Below are positions 16,366 to 26,026 of a stretch of DNA of 64,000 nt, in pieces. Position numbers and translations under genes: made by a program. This DNA is from Amazonocrinis nigriterrae CENA67 (lineage in GTDB: Bacteria > Cyanobacteriota > Cyanobacteriia > Cyanobacteriales > Nostocaceae), in the NCBI RefSeq assembly GCF_016056305.1, contig NZ_JAECZC010000081.1, forward strand, positions 39,611-103,610. The letters run 5' to 3'. The number at the start of each line of letters is the position of its first letter. Positions within the stretch are counted from its first letter, which is position 1. The notes beneath the pieces were generated by a model. That model was not told the origin of the DNA, searched no databases, and saw only the letters and a list, made by a program, of their open reading frames with translations.

Positions 16366-19047
16366 TTGAAAGGAATACACCCCCGGTTCAGGCTCTACAC
16401 TGTGACAGTATTGGCTGTTGGTAGCGCCTTGCTGTTAACATTTTTGTTACAGCCACTACTGGCACCAACAATTTTTCTACTTTTCTTTGCTGCTGTAGCG
16501 GTTAGCGCCTGGTATGGCGGTATGGAAGCGGGACTATGGGCTACTTTTTTATCTACTTTAGCTGTCAACTACTTTTTCATAGAACCAGTGTTTTCGCTTT
16601 CCGTTTATACCTTAGACAGCAAGTTGCGCTTAGCCTTGTTTATGGTGGTGACAACAATCATTAGCTGGCTGAATTCTGAGTTACGCACTGCTAAGCAGTG
16701 TTTGGAAATAAATATACAAAAGCTACAAGCTAGTGAAGCACGGTTTAGACGTTTGGTAGAGTCTGACATCATTGGGATGATTGTAGCTGATATGAATGGC
16801 GCGATCGCTGAAGCTAACAATGCTTTTTTAAAAATGGTAGGTTACACCCAAGAGGATTTGCTAGCTGGGCGAGTGCGATGGCGTGACATGACACCATTAG
16901 AATATCTTGAGGTAAGCGATCGCTCTATTGCAAAACTCAAATCTACAGGGGTGTGTCAGCCTTTTGAACAAGAATACATCAAAAAAGATGGCACTCGTGT
17001 ACCCGTCCTCTTGGGTTTTGCTTTGTTAGAAAATAATCCTGAGCAAATTATCGGTTTTGTACTTGACTTGAGCGATCGCCAACGCATAGAAAAGACTCTG
17101 CGCCAACGAGAAGAGGAACTACGACTAATTACCGATGCTGTGCCTGTGTTTATTTCCTATGTCGATGCCGAGGAACGTTACCGTTTTAATAATAAGCAAT
17201 ATGAAGAATGGTATGGGGTTTCTGCCTCAGAAACTTATGGCAAGCAGATTCGAGAAATTGTGGACAAGTCAGTTTATGAGATAATTCGCCCTTATATAGA
17301 AAGGGTATTGTTAGGAGAGCAAGTAACCTACGAACACGAATTACCACATAAAGACGGCAAAATTCACTATATGAATGTCACTTATGTTCCTCAGTTTAAT
17401 CAACAAGGAACAGTGGAAGGATTTGTTGCTTTAATTAAAGATATTACAGATTACAAAGAAGCGGAAGCAGCCATCAAACAAAGCGAGGAACGCTTTAGGA
17501 AACTCACAGAAAAGGTACGTGTGATTCCTTGGGTAGTAGATGCTACCATAGGGAATTTTACTTATGTGGGGCCGCAAACTGTGGAGATTCTCGGTTATCC
17601 TTTGACAGACTGGTACGCCCCCAATTTCTGGGAGGAACACATGCATCCAGAGGATCGGGAATGGGCAGTTCAATATTGCCAAGAATCTGCGCTATCACTA
17701 GATAACTACGAATTTGAATACAGAATGTTAGCAGCAGATGGCAGAGTTGTGTGGCTGTATGACATTGTAAATGTGGTGCGGAGTGAGGGTAAACCACAGC
17801 TACTACATGGATTCATGATTGATATTACCGATCGCAAGGTTTCAGAGTCAGAACGGGAAGAACTACTCAAGCGCGAACAAGCAGCACGCGCCTCAGCAGA
17901 AGCCGCAAACCGCATGAAGGATGAGTTTTTAGCTACACTCTCCCATGAACTTCGTACCCCCCTCAACGCCATGCTAGGCTGGACGCAACTGCTGAGAAGC
18001 CGTACATTTGATCAAGCCACTACTACCAAAGCTCTAGAGACAATTGATCGCAATACCAGGTCTCTAGCGCAACTAATTGAAGATGTTCTGGATGTCTCGC
18101 GAATTATTCGCGGTACACTCCGCCTGAATACCCAACCCTTAGAATTGATACCAATTGTAGAGGCAGCAATTGAGACTGTGCGTCCCGCAGCCGACGCTAA
18201 AGAAATTCGCATTGACAGCAGATTTGACCCCACAGTAGGGGTAGTAATGGGCGATGCCAACCGCCTGCAACAAATTGTCTGGAACTTGCTCTCCAACGCC
18301 GTTAAATTCACATCCAAAGGCGGCATAGTGACTGTACAACTAGACCGAATTGACAGCCGCGTGCAAATTCGAGTCAGCGATACAGGCGGGGGAATTGCCC
18401 CGGAATTTTTGCCCTATGTGTTTGAGCGCTTCCGCCAAGCCGATAGCTCAACCACGCGATCGCATGGTGGACTAGGATTAGGGTTAGCGATCGTCCGCCA
18501 CCTAGTAGAATTGCATGGTGGTACAGTCTTTGCTGAAAGTCCAGGCATTGGACAAGGGGCAACTTTTATAGTTAATCTGCCCATGAAAGCTTTGGCTTTT
18601 AATATCAATAAGCCACAGCAGCTTTCACCGAGCAATGACGGTAAAAATGTTAATAGTTTGCCAACACTCAACGGCTTGCGAGTGCTTGTAGTCGATGATG
18701 AACCAGACACCCGTAAGTTGCTCACCACAGCACTAGGACAGTTTGGCGCACAAGTGATGGCAGTTACATCTGCTTTTGAGGCACTAGTTGCCTTAGAACA
18801 ATTCCGCCCCCATGTACTAGTGAGCGATATTGGTATGCCACAAGAAGACGGCTACACACTAATTCGCAAACTCAGAGCGCTTTCCCAAGAGCAAGGAGGA
18901 CGAATTCCAGCAGTAGCACTAACAGCCTACGCCAGAGCAGAAGACCGCACACAAGCTTTATTAGCAGGCTTTCAACTTCATGTTCCCAAGCCAGTCGATC
19001 CCACCGAATTAGCAGCTGTAGTAGCCAATCTTGCTGGACGTACTTAG
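16366..19047 (+). CDS. Hybrid sensor histidine kinase (DUF4118, 3x PAS, HisKA, HATPase_c, REC)
   Basis: 893 residues with a TTG start at 16366, well placed after AAAGGAG (16352-16358). Residues about 10-100 are a KdpD-like DUF4118 membrane domain (LLLTFLLQPLLAP, YGGMEAGLWATFLSTLAVNYFFIEP). Three PAS domains follow, at about 120-235, 245-370 and 375-495 (RFRRLVESDIIGMIVADMNG, LRLITDAVPVFISYVDAEERY, PWVVDATIGNFTYVGPQ). The H-box LSHELRTPLNAMLGW holds the phospho-His at residue 527. The HATPase_c domain has N box NRLQQIVWNLLSNAVKF and G boxes DTGGGIAPEF and GLGLGLAIV. The receiver domain holds its phospho-acceptor at Asp821 (VLVSDIGMP). The ligand is unknown. It stands alone, so its output partner must be elsewhere. 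Confidence 0.93.
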   Translation: MKGIHPRFRLYTVTVLAVGSALLLTFLLQPLLAPTIFLLFFAAVAVSAWYGGMEAGLWATFLSTLAVNYFFIEPVFSLSVYTLDSKLRLALFMVVTTIISWLNSELRTAKQCLEINIQKLQASEARFRRLVESDIIGMIVADMNGAIAEANNAFLKMVGYTQEDLLAGRVRWRDMTPLEYLEVSDRSIAKLKSTGVCQPFEQEYIKKDGTRVPVLLGFALLENNPEQIIGFVLDLSDRQRIEKTLRQREEELRLITDAVPVFISYVDAEERYRFNNKQYEEWYGVSASETYGKQIREIVDKSVYEIIRPYIERVLLGEQVTYEHELPHKDGKIHYMNVTYVPQFNQQGTVEGFVALIKDITDYKEAEAAIKQSEERFRKLTEKVRVIPWVVDATIGNFTYVGPQTVEILGYPLTDWYAPNFWEEHMHPEDREWAVQYCQESALSLDNYEFEYRMLAADGRVVWLYDIVNVVRSEGKPQLLHGFMIDITDRKVSESEREELLKREQAARASAEAANRMKDEFLATLSHELRTPLNAMLGWTQLLRSRTFDQATTTKALETIDRNTRSLAQLIEDVLDVSRIIRGTLRLNTQPLELIPIVEAAIETVRPAADAKEIRIDSRFDPTVGVVMGDANRLQQIVWNLLSNAVKFTSKGGIVTVQLDRIDSRVQIRVSDTGGGIAPEFLPYVFERFRQADSSTTRSHGGLGLGLAIVRHLVELHGGTVFAESPGIGQGATFIVNLPMKALAFNINKPQQLSPSNDGKNVNSLPTLNGLRVLVVDDEPDTRKLLTTALGQFGAQVMAVTSAFEALVALEQFRPHVLVSDIGMPQEDGYTLIRKLRALSQEQGGRIPAVALTAYARAEDRTQALLAGFQLHVPKPVDPTELAAVVANLAGRT

Positions 19048-19405
19048 TAGGGAATGGGGAATAGGGAATGGGGCATGGGGCATGGGGGAGCCACTGCGGT
19101 GAGGCAGTACGGTGAGTCCAGTGCGGTCTTGGGCTTTGCCCAAGTGGAGCAACTGGCGTTAGCGTAGCGTTAGCGACGCAGTGGCTCCCCAAGTGGAGTA
19201 ACTGCCGATCTCAAGAGCGTTAGCGAGCCTGCGATCGCTCCTCATGCCCTTATTTAGTTCTCATGTACTACTCTGCTACCATCTCTTCTTACCACTTCAT
19301 CAATATTTAGATGCGTTTGCCCTGAGGATGAACGCGATCGCTCGTTTAAAGTCTGACATCACAAAATCGCGTTGCTCCCTGTAGGTTTTATGATTCAAGT
19401 CACAG
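19048..19405. other. Intergenic region, boundary of the glycan cluster
   Basis: No gene. It contains GGGAATG/GGCATGG heptamers at about 19050-19086 and a dispersed palindromic repeat at 19119-19158 like the one at 4019. GTTAGCG/TAGCGAC repeats lie near 19155-19225, and the left copy of the 100-bp inverted repeat at 19228-19327. HIP1 sites follow. Confidence 0.7.
19228..19327 (+). repeat. 100-bp inverted repeat, left copy
   Basis: Its reverse complement matches 47603-47702 over 100 bp without gaps and with 6 mismatches by my alignment. The core CATCTAAATATTGATGAAG and the following 33 bases are identical in the two copies. It lies just outside the glycan cluster. Confidence 0.9.
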
Positions 19406-20167
19406 TTAACAAGCACCGCTGTTAAATAGCAAGACCTTTAAGGTTTTTAGTAGTAAACAGATGTCGTAAGTAACAGACCACTTACGTTGGTAGTCTAAAT
19501 CCATCTGTACAATTGCTTCAAAGTTTTTAACATTTGAGCGCCCATTTACCTGCCACTCACCAGTAATTCCTGGTTTGACTTGTAACCTCTGCCAGTGGTG
19601 AGGTGAGTATTGCTGAACTTCATTTATTGTCGGTGGTCGAGTGCCGACCAAACTCATCTCTCCCAGCAGCACATTCCAAAACTGTGGAAGTTCGTCTAGA
19701 CTGGTGCGGCGCATGAACCGACCGATGCGGGTGACGCGAGGGTCGTTGATGTTCTTGAAAATTTGCCCCTGAGCTTCGTTTTTTACTAAATGTTGTAGTT
19801 GCTCTGCTCCTACCACCATAGAACGGAATTTCCAAATTTGGAAGGTACGCCCGTTCAAGCCACAGCGAGTTTGACTGTAAAAGATGGGACCAGGATTATC
19901 TAGCTTTATGGCGATCGCTATAGGAATAACGATTGTGGCGGTAATTGCCAGCCCGACTAGGGCTCCTAGTATATCCATCAGGCGTTTTGTGCAGCTGGTG
20001 ATAGAAGGGTGCACTATTTGTTTAGCAGCCCAATCACTGCCGTAACTATTTAGTGCTTGGAGACTTTTTAAGTCGCTACTTTGGTAATAATCTGTGGAGA
20101 TTGTGTTTGCAGTCTGATTTATTTTGTCAGTAGTGTTAGGAGTAAATATATTTATGAGTCTCATCAT
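19406..20167 (-). CDS. Initiating sugar transferase (undecaprenyl-phosphate sugar phosphotransferase, WbaP/HepC type)
   Basis: 253 residues from the ATG at 20167, which has GGAGG (20178-20182) 10 nt upstream. A reading from 20296 adds an unlikely leader. It has a short N-terminal region and one hydrophobic segment ([27 protein letters not shown]). The full C-terminal catalytic domain of bacterial sugar transferases follows: [52 protein letters not shown] and [16 protein letters not shown]. It transfers sugar-1-phosphate to a polyprenyl lipid at the cytoplasmic face and so starts the repeat unit. It is the last gene of the 22-gene block but is separated from the epimerase by 1.1 kb. Confidence 0.93.
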   Translation of the reverse strand: MMRLINIFTPNTTDKINQTANTISTDYYQSSDLKSLQALNSYGSDWAAKQIVHPSITSCTKRLMDILGALVGLAITATIVIPIAIAIKLDNPGPIFYSQTRCGLNGRTFQIWKFRSMVVGAEQLQHLVKNEAQGQIFKNINDPRVTRIGRFMRRTSLDELPQFWNVLLGEMSLVGTRPPTINEVQQYSPHHWQRLQVKPGITGEWQVNGRSNVKNFEAIVQMDLDYQRKWSVTYDICLLLKTLKVLLFNSGAC

Positions 20168-21266
20168 TATAAATTTTCCTCCAAGAAGCCAATAGACCTG
20201 TCCGAAATATAAACTTGGGCACAAAAAATGGTACAAAGGACATTTAGGCTTAAAAAGAAACAGGCAACGGGGAATGGGCAACAGAGAAATCACCATAATT
20301 CAAATCAAGGGATTTTAATAAGGACGCATTGAAACTCGTTGCAAACAATCTCGTTTCAAATATTTGTTTTTTTACATTTAGGACTTACGCAAGTGTCATA
20401 TTTCTATTTTTGAATGAGTGACTTTTGAACGCTAGTTACTATAACGGGGAGACAGCCACGTGGTGTTAGCGAAGCGGTAGCGACGTAGAAACGTCGGCAG
20501 CGCGCAGAAAGGGAGTTTTCTCCCAATCTCCCATTCCCAGAGCAGGGCTGTTTCATTCGCTGATGATGGGGATTTGTACTGAGGATAATCTCGCGCAAAG
20601 GCAAGGCAGCGCGCCCTTGCGGCTTTGCCGACAGATGCGCGACTGCCGCGAAAGACGCAAAGAAAAATCGCGTATTTGGGGTTGAAGGCGCAAAAATTTT
20701 TTACTAAAATTGTGCGCTTGCTCTCAATTTTTATTTCTTTGAATCTTGCAATTTTACCCATTTTAGGGAACGAAACAGCCCTGCATCCCCAGAGGGAGTC
20801 TAGAGGGGGGCCAAAACCCCCCGAGTCCCGCAAGTGGCGTCGAACTGCCGTAAAAACACACTTTTCAAGGGTCGGTATTTTGTATTTAGTCATTTTTTGA
20901 CTATTTCAGCCGATGCTTAAGTCCTGAAACAGCCAAACCACATTAAACTATTAAGAATTTTCTCAACTATTTTTGAGATTCTGAAAAACCTACCCTTGAA
21001 AGGAAACATCTTCTTACGTTACCCATTTGTGAGAGGTTAAGACTATATTTGATTTATGGATAAGCAATAGTACTTAAAATATGCCTGAAAATCGGAGTTA
21101 AAAACACAATTTTTAGGCAAGCGATACCCAAATGTAAGTCGCTACTATTCGAGAACGACTTCATAGAATGCGTCTACACTTTAGCACAAGTAATGTTGTT
21201 TTAATCTCTCACGAATGTACGTTACCTGGGTTTATACCCAGAGGTACAAAATTTGAGTAACTAGTC
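20168..21266. other. 1.1-kb region without a recognised gene
   Basis: It contains a leader upstream of the sugar transferase, TAGCGAAGCGGTAGCGAC-type repeats near 20466-20485, and a GC-rich palindromic block near 20780-20840 (CCAGAGGGAGTCTAGAGGGG and CCCCGAGTCCCGCAAG). The latter looks like a dispersed repeat. Frames of up to 153 codons here translate to repeat-like peptides (SGGFGPPLDSLWGCRAVSF) and I reject them. AT-rich DNA at 20940-21240 may hold promoters. Confidence 0.55.
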
Positions 21267-22232
21267 TTATTCCCTTGCACTCTTTGAAAATAAGCGAAGT
21301 ACAGATGTCTGACGTGATTCAATTAAAATCTCTAAACCTGATTTTAGCGACCAGTGAGGTGTAAAGTTTAACATTGAAGATGCATTTGAAATATCAGCTT
21401 GTGAATGCTGAATATCTCCTACACGGTAAGGCATAAAATTGGTTGCTGATTGGTGCTTAGGAAAACAAGTTTTGAGAATATCAACTAGTTCAACCAAAGA
21501 GGTGTTTTTCCCATTCCCTAAGTTACAAATTAAGGAAGATCCAGATTTGAGGAGAGTAGTTAAAGCTTTGGTAAATCCATTCGCCACATCTTTAACATAT
21601 ATAAAATCTCGCGTTTGAGTACCATCTCCATAAATAGTTATGGGTAAACCTTGCTGCATGGCATTCACAAAAATGGAAATTACACCAGAATATGGAGAAT
21701 TAGGTTGTTGTCTAGGGCCATATACATTAAATAGGCGCAATCCTACAAATGAGAAACCTAATTGTTTGGCGAATAATTTGGCATATTGCTCGCACACCAG
21801 TTTTTGTAAACCATAGGGAGAAATCGGGTAAGTCTGTTGATTTTCTGAAATTGGTAGTTGCGTTGGATTACCATATACAGCTGCCGAACTAGCAAAAACT
21901 AGTCTGGGAATGTTTAAGGCCTGGCAAAGTTGAATGACAGCGATCGTTGCAGAAAGATTATTGTGATGAGCCTTTAGCGGTTGCAGCCAAGATTGAGTAA
22001 CTGATGGGGTAGCTGCCAAATGGGCAAGTCCATCAATTTGCCCGGTAAAATCTTGCGGTTGACATCTAGATATATCTTTTATCAGTAGTTTGAGATGAGG
22101 ATGTTCGGGCAGGTTTTGCAAGTTACCTGTTGATAAGTTATCAACTACAGTAACATGATGACCATCTGACAAAAGCTGTTCTGTCAGATGTGAACCGATA
22201 AAGCCGGCTCCACCAGTAACAATAAAATGCAT
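21267..22232 (-). CDS. NAD-dependent nucleotide-sugar epimerase/dehydratase
   Basis: 321-residue extended short-chain dehydrogenase. It has the NAD-binding GGAGFIGSH (residues 7-15), VVDNLSTGN, the catalytic Ser/Thr region FASSAAVYGNP, and the Tyr-x3-Lys pair in SPYGLQKLVCEQY. The substrate region LRLFNVYGPRQ...SGVISIF and GDGTQTRDFIYVKDVA is typical of UDP-glucose/galactose 4-epimerase relatives. It probably supplies an activated sugar for the glycan. It is the most downstream gene of the contiguous part of the cluster and lies about 115 bp beyond the GT2 gene. Confidence 0.92.
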   Translation of the reverse strand: MHFIVTGGAGFIGSHLTEQLLSDGHHVTVVDNLSTGNLQNLPEHPHLKLLIKDISRCQPQDFTGQIDGLAHLAATPSVTQSWLQPLKAHHNNLSATIAVIQLCQALNIPRLVFASSAAVYGNPTQLPISENQQTYPISPYGLQKLVCEQYAKLFAKQLGFSFVGLRLFNVYGPRQQPNSPYSGVISIFVNAMQQGLPITIYGDGTQTRDFIYVKDVANGFTKALTTLLKSGSSLICNLGNGKNTSLVELVDILKTCFPKHQSATNFMPYRVGDIQHSQADISNASSMLNFTPHWSLKSGLEILIESRQTSVLRLFSKSARE

Positions 22233-22346
22233 AATTTTGAGGTGCTTTTACGAAAATATTCTGATCAGGTTTGAAGATGAACCTAAACCCATATCTGCAT
22301 TACCTCTGTTTTCTATCAGCCCAAGCAGAGGTTATTAAGACGCTAT

Positions 22347-23303
22347 CTAGTGATAGATGGGAAGGAGCAAAACTTTCTGCCCTATACGATGCAATTTTGA
22401 TTTTATTCGTTGGAAATAGTATAAGAAAAAATAGCGTTTAGGATGGTGATATGGCCAAAATCTCTTCTGTAGAGCCTGCCAAATTTCAGCATCCTTGACA
22501 TCTTCTTTGGACAAATACTCGGCTATCCAGTTTAAGAATGCAAAATCTGCGGGATTTATCTTAAAAGGATGGTATTGTCCAGTTTTTTCGGCAATAGAAC
22601 AACTGGAACCTGGATGTTGTCGATATCTATCCCAATAGTTAGGCTCTATAAACACAGATGTTTTGAGATAAACTTTAGTGAAAAAGACTTGATCTTCATA
22701 CATACTCCGAAAGCTTTCTTCAAATCCCCCAATCTCTTGAAATAACTCGCGTCGGATTAACACACTACAAGTAGCAGGTGTATTAATTTTGTTTTGCAAC
22801 AAGAGTGTTAGCAGTTTTGGCGGATGGAATAACCCATTGAGTGGAATACCCAGTTCTCGAATATAGTCGCGTTTGCTATCTTTAGGATTCCCCGTCCAAC
22901 TGTACCAATATTGACTCGCTCCACAAACTACTTTTGCTTGAGGATTAGATTCCATGATTGCCAGTTGCCGTTCTAGTTTCTGCGGCAACCAAACATCATC
23001 AGCATCTAACAAGGCTATATATTCACCTTTAGCGTTGCGGATGCCCAGATTGCGCGTTGCACTCATGCCAAGGTTTTGATGGCGATCGTGTTCCAGATAG
23101 CGCACTTTTTCTGGGTATTTTTCAGCATACTGCAAGGCGATCGCTGTGCTATTGTCGGTAGAACCGTCGTCTACAAGCAGAAGTTCCCAGTTCTCATAAG
23201 TTTGAGCAAATACACTTTCTATCGCTTCTTCAATAAACTTCTCTGCATTCAAAAAGATTATAATCGCAGAGACTAAAGATGTTTTGTTGAGCTGTTCAAT
23301 CAT
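22347..23303 (-). CDS. Family 2 glycosyltransferase (paralogue 1)
   Basis: 318 residues with a GT-A fold. The nucleotide-binding start SAIIIFLNAEKFIEEAIESVFAQTYENWELLLVDDGSTD is followed by DADDVWLPQK (the metal-binding DxD) and a later GGFEESFRSMYEDQVFFTKVYL acceptor-site segment. It shares long near-identical peptides with the genes at 23296 and 26023, including YWYSWTGNPKDS and YEDQVFFTKVYL, so the three arose by recent duplication. The ATG at 23303 overlaps the end of the upstream gene by 8 bp (coupled translation). The sugar and linkage cannot be predicted. Confidence 0.92.
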   Translation of the reverse strand: MIEQLNKTSLVSAIIIFLNAEKFIEEAIESVFAQTYENWELLLVDDGSTDNSTAIALQYAEKYPEKVRYLEHDRHQNLGMSATRNLGIRNAKGEYIALLDADDVWLPQKLERQLAIMESNPQAKVVCGASQYWYSWTGNPKDSKRDYIRELGIPLNGLFHPPKLLTLLLQNKINTPATCSVLIRRELFQEIGGFEESFRSMYEDQVFFTKVYLKTSVFIEPNYWDRYRQHPGSSCSIAEKTGQYHPFKINPADFAFLNWIAEYLSKEDVKDAEIWQALQKRFWPYHHPKRYFFLYYFQRIKSKLHRIGQKVLLLPIYH

Positions 23304-24249
23304 TAACCGACCTCAAAAGCTGTTTTAAAAAAATCTTCTCTATTCCAGCTACTAAAATTTTTATTTTGAGCTTCCGAGATATAAAGTATAAAATTGGATG
23401 AACAGCCCGTAGTTTCTCCTCTGTTAATACCTCCCATGCTTTGGTATTTCTGGCACCATACATAGATAAATACTCAGCCACCCAGTTCAAGAAAGCTAAA
23501 CGTGCAGCGTATTCTTTACCTTTTTGAGATCCTACCGTGTGGCAACAACTATTAGGATGTTGTCGATACTTATACCAGAACTTACTAGCTACGAATATAG
23601 GGAATTGCAGACAAACCTTTGCACAAAAAACCTGATCTTCATACAGACCTCGGAATGTTTCTTCAAAACCACCAACTTTTTCTATTACTTGACGGCGCAC
23701 CAACATTCCCGATATGCAAATTTTCATTTGTAATAAGAGCAGGAACAGCGTCGGTGGCTGGACTATAGTATCAATCTGTACTCTAGAGCCGTCCACAGAA
23801 ACAATAGGAGTATCTAAAAAGTCACGTTTCATATCTTTAGAATTTCCAGTCCAGCTATACCACCACTGAATTGGCCCATAAACCATAGCGGCTTCAGGAT
23901 GAGAATCTAGAATAGCGGCTTGTTCCTCTAAAGTTTGCGGTATCCAGATATCATCGGCATCTAAAAAGGTAATATATTCGCCTTCGGCATGGCGGATACC
24001 TAAGTTGCGAGTTGCACTCATGCCGCGATTTTGATGTTCTTTGTGTTCTAAGTAACGAATTTTTTCAGGATATTTTTGTGTGTAGCTTAGAGCAATGTTT
24101 GTACTAACATCAGTAGAGCCATCATCTACTAGTAATAGTTCCCAGTTATCATAAGTCTGGGCAAATACGCTTTCTATTGCTTCTACAAAAAACTTTTCAC
24201 CAGCATTAAAGAAGATGATGATACAAGAAACTAGAGGTTTGCTATTCAT
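23296..24249 (-). CDS. Family 2 glycosyltransferase (paralogue 2)
   Basis: 317 residues from the ATG at 24249, two bases after the stop of the upstream deacetylase. The longer frame from 24297 adds an unrelated leader. It has the same architecture as its downstream neighbour: SCIIIFFNAGEKFFVEAIESVFAQTYDNWELLLVDDGSTD, FLDADDIWIPQ and QWWYSWTGNSKDMKRDF, ending with a basic stretch. It differs mostly in the acceptor half (VSVDGSRVQIDTIVQPP), which suggests that the paralogues add different residues. An AAGG-type site lies in front of the start. Confidence 0.92.
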   Translation of the reverse strand: MNSKPLVSCIIIFFNAGEKFFVEAIESVFAQTYDNWELLLVDDGSTDVSTNIALSYTQKYPEKIRYLEHKEHQNRGMSATRNLGIRHAEGEYITFLDADDIWIPQTLEEQAAILDSHPEAAMVYGPIQWWYSWTGNSKDMKRDFLDTPIVSVDGSRVQIDTIVQPPTLFLLLLQMKICISGMLVRRQVIEKVGGFEETFRGLYEDQVFCAKVCLQFPIFVASKFWYKYRQHPNSCCHTVGSQKGKEYAARLAFLNWVAEYLSMYGARNTKAWEVLTEEKLRAVHPILYFISRKLKIKILVAGIEKIFLKQLLRSVND

Positions 24250-24251
24250 AA

Positions 24252-25292
24252 TTAAAAAAACCTTGACAACCAATGAGCAAAGGTTTCTCCGTCCCAATCT
24301 TTAACCACAACACGAGGTAACAGGAAAAAGTTGTTATGCTGCTGAACTTTACCAACGATGCTAGAACAAGCACAGGTAAATCCAGCTTCTTGGATGATGG
24401 AAGTAGTCTCAGTTGTGTAACTACCATGAGGATACGAAAAACTCCCGATCGGATGCCCCAAGATTTTCTCCAGGTAGTCTTTACTTTGCTGAATTTCATC
24501 CTGTTGTGAGACTATGGGAAGTTGAGAAAGAAAGGGGTGTGTTACAGTGTGGGCACCAATTTCGATCAATCCCCCGGACTCTAGTGCAAGCATCTCCTCA
24601 TTAGAAAGAGAGCGATGGGTCGATCGCCCTACAAGTCCAGCGTTTGCCCAGATAGCTAGTTCATCTAGTAACTTACTTCGCTCGTTGACAGATAAAAACT
24701 GTAAGATTTTATACAGTGAGCGATAGAGATTATAGCGTAGGGTAGGAGCTTGTTTTGGTTTTCTGTCGCTTTGCCAATGGCGATCGCGCTGAAGATCGGC
24801 TTCACTGTAATGTGTTGCTTCTCTTAATTTCCATTGGTAGGTTGTACCATTAATATTTAACTGGAGTAAGTCTGGTAATGTACCGGGTTGCAATAGCAGT
24901 CGCTCTAGTTCGTCCCACCAAAATTCACGCTTTTGGTCAATACCGCCAGTGGTAACAAAAACTGTTGCTGGGATATCGTACTTTTCCAATAACGGTTTGG
25001 CATGATAGAAGTTATCTGCGTAACCATCATCAAATGTAACGACAATTGACCGATTTATGTATTGGCGATCTTTAAGCCTTTTGGTCAATTGCTGTAAATG
25101 CAGAGGATAGCCATATTGTCGCAAAACTTCTAAGTGTTCAGCGAAGTGTTTTGGTGTCACACATAATGACCAAGGGTCTGAATTTGTTTCATTTACACGG
25201 TGGTACATTAAGATGAGCGCGCCAGGGAAAATTTTATTTATCAGTTGCCCAACGGTGTGTTGAGCTTTGTTGCTGAGTTGGTATAGAATCAT
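24252..25292 (-). CDS. Polysaccharide deacetylase family protein (NodB domain)
   Basis: 346 residues. The NodB homology domain shows SIVVTFDDGYADNFYHAKPLL (catalytic base and metal Asp pair), GAHTVTHPFLSQL (metal-binding His-x3-His) and FSYPHGSYT. The N-terminus has no clear signal peptide, so it may act in the cytoplasm on lipid-linked sugars or in a transferase complex. It would remove N-acetyl (or similar) groups from the glycan. The ATG at 25292 is 8 bp after the stop of the methyltransferase. Confidence 0.9.
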   Translation of the reverse strand: MILYQLSNKAQHTVGQLINKIFPGALILMYHRVNETNSDPWSLCVTPKHFAEHLEVLRQYGYPLHLQQLTKRLKDRQYINRSIVVTFDDGYADNFYHAKPLLEKYDIPATVFVTTGGIDQKREFWWDELERLLLQPGTLPDLLQLNINGTTYQWKLREATHYSEADLQRDRHWQSDRKPKQAPTLRYNLYRSLYKILQFLSVNERSKLLDELAIWANAGLVGRSTHRSLSNEEMLALESGGLIEIGAHTVTHPFLSQLPIVSQQDEIQQSKDYLEKILGHPIGSFSYPHGSYTTETTSIIQEAGFTCACSSIVGKVQQHNNFFLLPRVVVKDWDGETFAHWLSRFF

Positions 25293-25300
25293 TGGTTTCG

Positions 25301-26026
25301 CTATTTCACAGCTCTAGCTGTAATTAAAACCTGGTAATTAGGGTCTTGATAGTCTAGCTTTGATTGCTCTAGTTCTTCAGTTACAATCCCGTGCAAAAAA
25401 GCGATCGCACTCAACACGTTTCCATAAGCTGTAACTTGTATTTTGTCTTGGTCAAAAGCTTCCTCAAGTAATCGCCGTGTGGAGAGAGTGGTGAAACTCC
25501 AGTATTGACCCCAACGAGTCATATCATCATCACTGATTTGAGTAATACCTGGTACAGTGGCGAGTAAAACACCCCCTGGCTTAAGAATGCGGTGAAGAGT
25601 TTTAATTGCGGCTCGGACATCGTAGATAAATAGCAGTGTTTGAGTCAGGATGATGCAGTCAAAGCTGTTGGATGGGAGATGGTCTGCTTTGGTTAAATCT
25701 GCCACAATAGTTGCTTGGGGATTACCTGCTTCTACGTGAATTACGTCGCTTTTTGTAATGCGATCGCCACCAAATTTATTTGTGTAGAGTGGTTCCTTAA
25801 TCTCTAGTACATGTCCTTGAATATCTTCAGCATAACGAGCCAAAAAATTTTCTATATAGTAGCGGTCAATCACTAAACCCCGATCTAAACCGAAGTTAGG
25901 TCTAATTGGCTTGACTCTTCCTAAACTACCAAGGTTTATGCTTCCGACTGGTAAGCGACCATATCGTATATCTCGCAGCCAATGGTATACAGGAGTTGGC
26001 AGTTTCTTAACCAAGCTGATATTCAT
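25301..26026 (-). CDS. Class I SAM-dependent methyltransferase, paralogue of the neighbouring fusion's C-terminal domain
   Basis: 241 residues. Motif I is HVLEIKEPLYTNKFG, with motif II/III regions ATIVADLTKADHLPSNSFDCIILTQTLLFI and LKPGGVLLATVPGI. It is strongly similar over its whole length to residues about 320-550 of the fused protein at 26023, including ERYIE/DRYYIENFLARYAEDIQG and SVDCIILTQTL-type segments. In motif I it reads EIKEP where the fusion reads EIGDA, so the first glycine is replaced. The start ATG (26026) overlaps the fusion's stop by 4 bp (ATGA). Confidence 0.85.
   Translation of the reverse strand: MNISLVKKLPTPVYHWLRDIRYGRLPVGSINLGSLGRVKPIRPNFGLDRGLVIDRYYIENFLARYAEDIQGHVLEIKEPLYTNKFGGDRITKSDVIHVEAGNPQATIVADLTKADHLPSNSFDCIILTQTLLFIYDVRAAIKTLHRILKPGGVLLATVPGITQISDDDMTRWGQYWSFTTLSTRRLLEEAFDQDKIQVTAYGNVLSAIAFLHGIVTEELEQSKLDYQDPNYQVLITARAVK

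Noticed and set aside
20432..20893. 153-codon minus-strand frame
   Set aside because: Peptide looks like translated dispersed repeats (SGGFGPPLDSLWGCRAVSF); no start signal or domain.
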